DNA from: Salinicoccus cyprini
GTDB taxonomy: Bacteria; Bacillota; Bacilli; Staphylococcales; Salinicoccaceae
Length of the DNA stretch: 64,000 bases
Assembly (NCBI RefSeq): GCF_007713705.1
Contig: NZ_VMSJ01000001.1
Coordinates: forward strand, 682,001 to 746,000
Reading direction: 5' to 3'
Numbering within the stretch: the first letter of the stretch is position 1; each line of letters begins with the position of its first letter. The notes under the pieces were generated by a model. It did no database searches. It saw only the letters and a list, made by a program, of their open reading frames with translations, and had not been told where the DNA came from. Positions 58,791 to 64,000 of this stretch are shown in pieces. A program made the translations under genes and the position numbers.

Positions 58791-58830
58791 TTGATTGTTT
58801 TTGATTGTTAGTGATTGACTATGATTAATT
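58791..58830. repeat. Four direct repeats in 10-bp phase before fruR (probable FruR operator)
   Basis: TGATTG occurs at 58792, 58802 and 58812, and TGATTA at 58822, each exactly 10 bp apart, so all face the same side of the helix. The third overlaps the -35 hexamer of the fruR promoter. DeoR-family regulators often bind tandem repeats, and FruR would repress this operon unless fructose-1-phosphate is present. The protein-site match is inferred from position. Confidence 0.72.
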
Positions 58831-58843
58831 TATGTATTATATT
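58815..58843 (+). promoter_or_regulatory. Promoter of the fruR-fruK-fruA operon
   Basis: TTGACT (58815-58820) and TATATT (58838-58843) are separated by 17 nt, 21 nt before the fruR start. Confidence 0.85.
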
Positions 58844-58864
58844 TAACAGGAAGAAGGTGATGGA

Positions 58865-59617
58865 ATGCTGACCAACCAGAGATATGAAAAAATAATGGAC
58901 CATCTTAATGAAAATGGAATGGCGTCAGTCAACGAACTTGTTGATATTACTTCAAGCAGTGCCCCGACAATACGCAGAGACCTGACCCACCTTGAGGAGA
59001 AAGGGCTGATTGAACGGGTGCATGGTGGTGCAGCGATCAGCCATATCGAGCATGAAGAGGACTACAGGGATAAAGCGGTCAAGAATCTATCTAAAAAGAT
59101 CAAAATCGCTCAAACTGCTGCCAGTCTCATCGAAGACGGCGACATCATCTTTATAGATGCAGGAACAACGACTTATGAAATGCTGCCTTTCATTTCGCAG
59201 GAAGATCTGACCATTGTCACGAACAGCATTACACTGATTGAACAGCTCGTCAGAAACGGCCATCGGACGCATGTCCTTGGCGGCAGAGTCAAACCATCCA
59301 CCAAAGCCGTTGTCGGACCTGAAGTGATCGATGTGATCAGCAGGCTGTCATTTGATAAATGCTTCATCGGTGTCAATGCCATTGACACCGCCCACGGTCT
59401 GTCCACTCCGGAAGAGGAGGAGGCATATATCAAAAGCCGGGCCATCCGGCAGTCGAGAAATGCCTATGCTTTGGTCGACAGCACGAAATTCAATCGATCT
59501 GCATTCATACAGTTCGCTGACATCGAAGATGCATTCATCATTACAGATGATGTCAAACACAGTTTCATTGAAAAAATAAAATCACGTACTGAAATATATG
59601 GAGGTGAAAAGAAATGA
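58865..59617 (+). CDS. fruR: DeoR-family fructose operon repressor FruR
   Basis: The 250-residue protein has an N-terminal DeoR helix-turn-helix (ASVNELVDITSSSAPTIRRDLTHLEEKGLI, RVHGGA) and a sugar-phosphate-sensing domain (FIDAGTTTYEMLPF; DKCFIGVNAIDTAHGLST). It is the first gene of an operon with fruK and fruA, overlapping fruK by 4 nt, so the repressor also controls itself. AAGGTGAT precedes the ATG. The phased repeats upstream are its probable target. Confidence 0.94.
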   Translation: MLTNQRYEKIMDHLNENGMASVNELVDITSSSAPTIRRDLTHLEEKGLIERVHGGAAISHIEHEEDYRDKAVKNLSKKIKIAQTAASLIEDGDIIFIDAGTTTYEMLPFISQEDLTIVTNSITLIEQLVRNGHRTHVLGGRVKPSTKAVVGPEVIDVISRLSFDKCFIGVNAIDTAHGLSTPEEEEAYIKSRAIRQSRNAYALVDSTKFNRSAFIQFADIEDAFIITDDVKHSFIEKIKSRTEIYGGEKK

Positions 59618-60528
59618 TCTACACTGTAACATTCAACCCCTCGGTCGACTATGTAATGAAAATTGAAGCACTTGAACTGGGCAGTCTGAACCGTACTTCG
59701 GATACTGCGAAGTATGCAGGAGGCAAGGGGATCAACGTATCCAGAATTTTGAGCGCGCTTGATGTACCATCGACCGCACTCGGTTTTGCGGGCGGATTCA
59801 TGGGTGAATTCATCAAGGATACGCTTAATACGCAAGGTATACAGAGTGACTTCATCGAAGTCGATGGAGATACACGCATCAACGTTAAACTGAAGACGGG
59901 TGAAGAGACTGAAATCAATGCTGCAGGTCCAGCGATCACCGATGCAAACATCAGCAGGCTGGAAGCCCAGCTGATCGATCTGTCACCGGAAGATCATGTG
60001 GTTTTCGCCGGCAGTGTGCCTTCAGGATATGATCACCTCTACGAGACACTGGCAAAACTGCTGCATGACAGAAACATCGAATTTACCATCGATGCAGAAG
60101 GCGCAAAACTGACTTCGACACTGCAGTATGGTCCATATCTGATCAAACCGAACCAGTTTGAACTGGAAGGCATCACCGGCAGATCATTGTCCACGACAAG
60201 CGAGATGGTTGAGGCTGCACGCAGCCTGCTTGACAGGGGCGCAAAGAACATCCTTCTGACGCTTGGCAAGGATGGCGCATTGTTCATCAGCCGTGATTAC
60301 GAGTATTTCGTTCCGTCACCGAAAGGGACGCTTAAGAATTCCGTGGGCGCAGGGGATTCGACAGTTGCAGGGTTCATCAGCAGAAAAGGCAGCAGTATCA
60401 GAGAGCAGCTCAAGTACGCCATCGCATGCGGCAGTGCTACAGCATTCAGCGATGATCTAGCAACCAGGGAAGACATCGAAGTACTGCTCGATAAAATAGA
60501 AGTTCAATCGATAGAAGAGGTGAAATGA
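59614..60528 (+). CDS. fruK: 1-phosphofructokinase
   Basis: The 304-residue PfkB/ribokinase-family protein has YAGGKGINVSRIL near residues 34-46 and the catalytic-base motif GAGDSTVAGF near residue 246. It phosphorylates fructose-1-phosphate, the product of FruA transport, to fructose-1,6-bisphosphate. Context between fruR and fruA separates it from tagatose-6-phosphate kinase LacC, a close relative. Start and stop overlap both neighbours by 4 nt. Confidence 0.94.
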   Translation: MIYTVTFNPSVDYVMKIEALELGSLNRTSDTAKYAGGKGINVSRILSALDVPSTALGFAGGFMGEFIKDTLNTQGIQSDFIEVDGDTRINVKLKTGEETEINAAGPAITDANISRLEAQLIDLSPEDHVVFAGSVPSGYDHLYETLAKLLHDRNIEFTIDAEGAKLTSTLQYGPYLIKPNQFELEGITGRSLSTTSEMVEAARSLLDRGAKNILLTLGKDGALFISRDYEYFVPSPKGTLKNSVGAGDSTVAGFISRKGSSIREQLKYAIACGSATAFSDDLATREDIEVLLDKIEVQSIEEVK

Positions 60529-62402
60529 TGAGAATAACAGAGCTTTTGACAAAAGACACAATCAATATGAATGTCCGTGCATCCAGTAAGGATGCAGTGA
60601 TTACAGAGCTTGTCGACGGGCTTTTTGGCGCAGGTAAGATTTCAGAGAAAGATGGTTTTGAAGCTGCTATCCATAGAAGGGAATCACAGAGCACGACAGG
60701 TGTTGGAGACGGTATTGCCATTCCGCACGCCCAGACGACGGAAGTACTCGAACCGGCCATCATGTTCGGCAGAAGCCAGGAAGGCATCGACTATGACTCA
60801 ATGGACGCACAGCCAGCATACCTGTTCTTCATGATTGCAGCACCTGAGGGGCAGGCGACCACGCATCTTGATGCACTGGCCAAGCTTTCGACGATCCTGA
60901 TGAATGATGACGCCAGAAAACAGCTGATGAATGCATCTTCGAAAGAAGAAATCATAGAAACGATCGACGCCTTCGATGAATCCGAGGCGACTGAAGAAGA
61001 AGTCTCCGCCCCCTCGGACCGCCCGTACATCGTTGGAGTCACCGCCTGCCCGACCGGCATCGCCCATACTTATATGGCTGCCGATGCGCTGAAGAAGAAG
61101 GCGGCTGAACTGGGCTACGACATCAAAGTTGAAACAAACGGCTCTGCCGGTGTTAAAAATGCACTGACGAATGAAGATATTGCACGCGCAGCCGGTGTTG
61201 TTGTTGCTGCGGATACGAATGTTCAGATGGCACGCTTCGATGGCAAGAACGTTGTAGAATCTCCGGTTGCAGACGGTATCAAACGTCCGGAAGAACTGCT
61301 CAACCAGGCGATCGATACAAGCCGTTCTCCATACAGGGCAACCAAATCCAAGCAGGAGCTTGAAGAGGGCGAACAGTCTACAAAAGGCAAGTCCTCCATC
61401 TACAAGCACCTGATGAATGGTGTATCCAACATGCTGCCGTTCGTTGTTGCCGGTGGTATACTGATCGCCATCAGCTTCATGTTCGGTATCAATTCAGCAG
61501 ATCCTGAGAGCGTTGAGTACAGCCCGATTGCCGAAATGATCAACTTCATCGGCAACAACGCATTCCAGCTGATGATTCCAATACTGGCCGGCTTCATCGC
61601 GATGAGCATCGCCGACCGTCCAGGTCTCGCACCAGGTATGATCGGTGGACTCATGGCTTCGACAATGGGCTCAGGATTCCTCGGCGGTCTGATTGCCGGT
61701 TTCCTTGCCGGTTATCTGATGGTCGGTATAAAGAGAGTGATGGAAAACCTGCCACAGGCACTTGAAGGCTTGAAACCTGTCCTGCTCTATCCATTGGTCG
61801 GTGTATTCCTGACCGGCGTCATCATGTACTATATTGTCGATCCGCCAGCAACAGCACTGAACGAATGGATGAATACGACACTCAGCAGCATGAGTGGAAC
61901 GAACATTGTACTGCTCGGCGCCATTGTCGGCGGCATGATGGCCATCGACATGGGCGGTCCGATCAACAAGGCAGCCTATGCATTCGGTATTGCAGCACTT
62001 TCCGCCAATAACCCTGAACCGATCACAGCAGCAATGATCGGAGGTATGGTACCACCACTTGCCATCGCAGTTGCCACAATGGTATTCAGAAACAGATTCA
62101 CGGAAGTTGAGAGATCTTCCGGTCCGACAAACGTCATCATGGGGGCATCATTCATCACAGAAGGTGCCATCCCGTTCGCAGCAGCCGATCCACTGAGAGT
62201 CATTCCATCCATGGTCGTCGGTTCTGCAACAGCAGGCGCACTCGCCATGGCATTCGCAACATCCATCAATGCACCACACGGTGGACTGTTTGTCGCCCTG
62301 ACGATCGGAGAAGGAAAACTCATGTTTCTTGTCTCACTCCTTATCGGTACAGCCGTTTCAGCGTTGATTCTCGGACTGCTGAAAAAACCAATTAGACAAT
62401 AA
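60525..62402 (+). CDS. fruA: PTS fructose transporter subunit IIABC
   Basis: The 625-residue protein fuses IIA (phospho-His at residue 68 in GIAIPHAQT), IIB (phospho-Cys at residue 175 in VTACPTGIAHTYMAA) and IIC (from about residue 290, beginning MNGVSNMLPFVVAGG, with eight or more membrane segments). It brings in fructose as fructose-1-phosphate using phosphate from HPr. Two ATGs in a row (60525, 60528) follow GAGGTG; either could serve. A perfect hairpin lies behind the stop. Confidence 0.96.
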   Translation: MMRITELLTKDTINMNVRASSKDAVITELVDGLFGAGKISEKDGFEAAIHRRESQSTTGVGDGIAIPHAQTTEVLEPAIMFGRSQEGIDYDSMDAQPAYLFFMIAAPEGQATTHLDALAKLSTILMNDDARKQLMNASSKEEIIETIDAFDESEATEEEVSAPSDRPYIVGVTACPTGIAHTYMAADALKKKAAELGYDIKVETNGSAGVKNALTNEDIARAAGVVVAADTNVQMARFDGKNVVESPVADGIKRPEELLNQAIDTSRSPYRATKSKQELEEGEQSTKGKSSIYKHLMNGVSNMLPFVVAGGILIAISFMFGINSADPESVEYSPIAEMINFIGNNAFQLMIPILAGFIAMSIADRPGLAPGMIGGLMASTMGSGFLGGLIAGFLAGYLMVGIKRVMENLPQALEGLKPVLLYPLVGVFLTGVIMYYIVDPPATALNEWMNTTLSSMSGTNIVLLGAIVGGMMAIDMGGPINKAAYAFGIAALSANNPEPITAAMIGGMVPPLAIAVATMVFRNRFTEVERSSGPTNVIMGASFITEGAIPFAAADPLRVIPSMVVGSATAGALAMAFATSINAPHGGLFVALTIGEGKLMFLVSLLIGTAVSALILGLLKKPIRQ

Positions 62403-62418
62403 AATAAACAATAAAATG

Positions 62419-62448
62419 AATCCCCCCATGAAGTATCATGGGGGGATT
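62419..62448. terminator. Hairpin between fruA and the small membrane-protein gene
   Basis: A perfect 13-bp stem with six G-C pairs in a row (62419-62431 with 62436-62448, AGTA loop) sits between convergent genes. T-runs are short on both sides; it may stop both transcripts. Confidence 0.75.
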
Positions 62449-62470
62449 ACTAATGGTTGCTGGCATCAGA

Positions 62471-62662
62471 CTATTTTCCTCTAGTAAAGAGTCTGACGAT
62501 GAATCCAAGTGCAGCAACAACAAGTATCGCACCAAAACCTACCAGTGCTAGAATTTGCCCAGTGCTTGGGGTACTGTCATTCATCAGGCTGATTCCGCCT
62601 GTAATTGCTGCAATTACAGCGATGCCGATGAGAATGTACATGACACTCTTATTGGCAGACAT
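62471..62662 (-). CDS. Small two-pass membrane protein (63 aa)
   Basis: The 63-residue protein has two hydrophobic segments (about residues 8-27 and 37-57) joined by a polar turn with NDSTPSTGQ, and a basic C-terminus RLFTRGK. AGGAGG lies 5 nt before the ATG. I do not recognise the family. It is transcribed alone, opposite to its neighbours, with a candidate promoter at 62730-62757 on the minus strand. Confidence 0.75.
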   Translation of the reverse strand: MSANKSVMYILIGIAVIAAITGGISLMNDSTPSTGQILALVGFGAILVVAALGFIVRLFTRGK

Positions 62663-62729
62663 AATATCCTCCTTATAGATTTTTTACATGGCTGTTTAAA
62701 GACGCCTACACTCCCACTGTAACATATCA

Positions 62730-62757
62730 GGTATATACGTTCAAAATGTACAGTCAA
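62730..62757 (-). promoter_or_regulatory. Candidate promoter of the small membrane-protein gene
   Basis: On the minus strand TTGACT (62757-62752) and TATACC (62735-62730) are 16 nt apart, giving a leader of about 60 nt. Confidence 0.45.
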
Positions 62758-62783
62758 TATGCATATATTCGCGTGGTTAACAG

Positions 62784-62812
62784 TTGACTTTTCCATTCGT
62801 CTTCATTAACAT
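62784..62812 (+). promoter_or_regulatory. Promoter of the TPP-riboswitch operon
   Basis: TTGACT (62784-62789) and TAACAT (62807-62812) are separated by 17 nt, about 20 nt before the aptamer. Confidence 0.6.
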
Positions 62813-62833
62813 TCAAGATAATTGAATAGCAGT

Positions 62834-62918
62834 ACCACTAGGGGTGCAATTCTGCTGAGACAGCCATGTGGCTGATCCCTTTGATCTGATCTGGATAATG
62901 CCAGCGTAGAGAAGTGGT
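62834..62918 (+). promoter_or_regulatory. TPP (thiamine pyrophosphate) riboswitch aptamer
   Basis: The THI element is clear: ACTAGGGGTGC, GCTGAGA, a variable stem, CCCTTTGATCTGATCTGG, then ATAATGCCAGCGTAGAGAAGT. The P1 stem pairs ACCACT (62834-62839) with AGTGGT (62913-62918). TPP binding stabilises the fold and shuts off thiamine genes. A terminator stands between it and tenA, so control is by transcription termination. Confidence 0.96.
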
Positions 62919-62947
62919 TTGGTCGGATATTCCTTGTCTTCTTACTG

Positions 62948-62978
62948 AACCCATTTCCTATGCTGGAAATGGGTTTTT
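62948..62978 (+). terminator. Expression-platform terminator of the TPP riboswitch
   Basis: A perfect 11-bp stem (62948-62958 with 62965-62975, 6-nt loop) is followed by a T-run, 30 nt after the aptamer and just upstream of the tenA ribosome-binding site. Confidence 0.9.
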
Positions 62979-63001
62979 ACTATGTAAAAAGGAGAAATGC
63001 T

Positions 63002-63685
63002 ATGCTGAGCGAGATATTGAAGAAAGAAACCGAACCAATGATCGAAGCCATCTATACGGATGCATTCATACAGGGGCTGGTCCATGGAGATATTGATGAT
63101 GATGCCGTCATGCACTACTTGCGTGCAGATGCGTTGTATCTGGAGGAATTTGCGAAGCTCTACGCAATGCTGATGTCGAAGACGGATTCAAAGGAGACGG
63201 TCAGGTTCATGATGGGCCAGATGACTTTCCTGCTGGATGGAGAAAGCGAGGCGCACGCTGTTCTGGCACGTGCAGTGAACAGACCGTATGAAGATATCAT
63301 AGAAAATGGAGAATGGTATCCATCAGCAGACCACTATATCAAGCATATGTACTTCAACGCCTGCACAAGAGAGGACATTGCGTATGCAATCAGTGCAATG
63401 GCACCATGCCCCTATGTCTACCGCAGACTCGGACAGATGGCAATGGAACGGAATACTTTTGCAGCGGACCATCCATATAGGAAGTGGTTCGAGTTCTATG
63501 CGAATGATATGAACGATACGGTAGATGTCATGTTCAGCATCATCGATGATGCCGTAATGCATATGGCTGAAAAAGAAGTGGACGTGCTCAAGAAAAACTA
63601 TGTCGAAAGCACAGAGCATGAAAGACGTTTCTTCAATATGGCTGCCACCAAAGAACGATGGGATGGAGTGGGTATCAATGTCTAG
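63002..63685 (+). CDS. tenA: Thiaminase II (aminopyrimidine aminohydrolase) TenA
   Basis: The 227-residue protein has the all-helical TenA fold, with Asp in RADALYLEEF (residue 43) and the catalytic Cys in SAMAPCPYVYRRL (residue 136). It hydrolyses degraded thiamine to recover the HMP pyrimidine. AAGGAG lies 7 nt before ATG 63002; the longer upstream frame runs through the riboswitch terminator. The stop overlaps thiD by 8 nt. The TPP riboswitch controls both. Confidence 0.95.
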   Translation: MLSEILKKETEPMIEAIYTDAFIQGLVHGDIDDDAVMHYLRADALYLEEFAKLYAMLMSKTDSKETVRFMMGQMTFLLDGESEAHAVLARAVNRPYEDIIENGEWYPSADHYIKHMYFNACTREDIAYAISAMAPCPYVYRRLGQMAMERNTFAADHPYRKWFEFYANDMNDTVDVMFSIIDDAVMHMAEKEVDVLKKNYVESTEHERRFFNMAATKERWDGVGINV

Positions 63686-64000
63686 ATTTCCAATTGCTCT
63701 GACGGTTGCCGGTAATGATCCGACAGGCGGTGCAGGGATACTGGCCGACAGCAAGACATTTCATTCACGTGGTGTATATGGTATGGCTGCTGTAACATCG
63801 CTGACTGCCCAGAACACCATGGGTGTCCAGGATGTTTTCAATGTGCCAGTCGATTTTCTGGAAAAGCAGCTGTACAGCGTCTTCAGTGATGAAACGCCTC
63901 ACGCAATGAAAAGCGGTATGATCGCAACAGTCGATATGATGGAAATTATTGCTCGAACAGCAGACCAGTATGATATACCGTACATCATCGATCCAGTCAT
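63678..64000 (+). CDS. thiD: Hydroxymethylpyrimidine/phosphomethylpyrimidine kinase ThiD (3' truncated by window edge)
   Basis: The frame from ATG 63678 stays open to the window end, giving 107 residues. It starts MSRFPIALTVAGNDPTGGAG with the substrate loop, followed by YGMAAVTSLTAQNT typical of ThiD, and AMKSGMIAT. The enzyme phosphorylates HMP twice for thiamine synthesis, using the pyrimidine TenA frees. The usual AGSDPSGGAG is AGNDPTGGAG here. thiM and thiE would be expected further on. Confidence 0.93.
   Translation, partial: MSRFPIALTVAGNDPTGGAGILADSKTFHSRGVYGMAAVTSLTAQNTMGVQDVFNVPVDFLEKQLYSVFSDETPHAMKSGMIATVDMMEIIARTADQYDIPYIIDPV

Overview
The window is a dense, almost purely chromosomal housekeeping stretch from a low-to-moderate GC Gram-positive coccus-type Firmicute. 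The gene order (secDF, recJ, apt, relA, dtd, lytH, hisS-aspS, 6S RNA, rarA, cymR; iscS-mnmA-TPR-recD2-alaS; reoM-ruvX-DUF1292-mltG-trmR-udk-greA-mtnN; yqeG to yqeM; comEA/EB/EC-holA-rpsT-lepA-hemW-hrcA-grpE-dnaK-dnaJ-prmA-rsmE-mtaB; rpsU; nfeD-floA) is the Bacillales order in its staphylococcal form. The balanced base composition and the ABC1/UbiB kinase point away from Staphylococcus proper and towards a relative such as Salinicoccus or Jeotgalicoccus. That genus assignment is an inference, not something the sequence proves.

Layout. 1-11 kb: protein export (secDF, cut by the window edge), single-strand exonuclease RecJ, purine salvage, (p)ppGpp metabolism, D-aminoacyl-tRNA deacylase, a cell-wall amidase, then a T-box-controlled hisS-aspS pair and 6S RNA. 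11-20.6 kb: RarA and the Rrf2 regulator CymR (divergent), a UbiB-like kinase, aspartokinase divergent from hom-thrC-thrB (threonine branch), and a luciferase-like oxidoreductase gene broken by a roughly 52-nt internal deletion. 20.7-29 kb: tRNA thiolation pair (cysteine desulfurase and MnmA), a TPR protein, RecD2, and T-box-controlled alaS. 28.9-38.9 kb: two long operons for cell-wall control, nucleotide recycling, ribosome assembly and NAD/shikimate synthesis. 39.3-42.8 kb: DNA-uptake operon comEA-comEB-comEC with the small antisense-oriented yqzM behind it. 42.9-55.3 kb: holA, rpsT, lepA, hemW and the heat-shock cluster, with CIRCE and a probable CtsR site at its promoter, then ribosomal-protein and rRNA/tRNA modification genes. 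55.3-58.8 kb: deoC, rpsU, and the nfeD-floA membrane-microdomain genes. 58.8-64 kb: the fructose operon fruR-fruK-fruA behind a striking set of four 10-bp-phased repeats, a small membrane protein gene, and a TPP riboswitch controlling tenA-thiD (thiD is cut by the window end).

Regulation is unusually readable: two T-boxes, one TPP riboswitch, 6S RNA, CIRCE plus a CtsR-like operator, the phased FruR-type repeats, and many intrinsic terminators. I found no insertion sequence, prophage, CRISPR array, rRNA or tRNA gene, and no gene cluster that looks like an undescribed defence or biosynthetic system. The observations most worth following are regulatory (phased repeats, overlapping GAC/CAC in the hisS T-box, the dnaJ promoter nested in the dnaK terminator, the rpsT leader), gene decay (the oxidoreductase and an AT-rich spacer before comEA), and lineage-specific differences (LytH without an SH3 domain, trmR without its usual U32 peptidase neighbours, a cysteine-free CymR).
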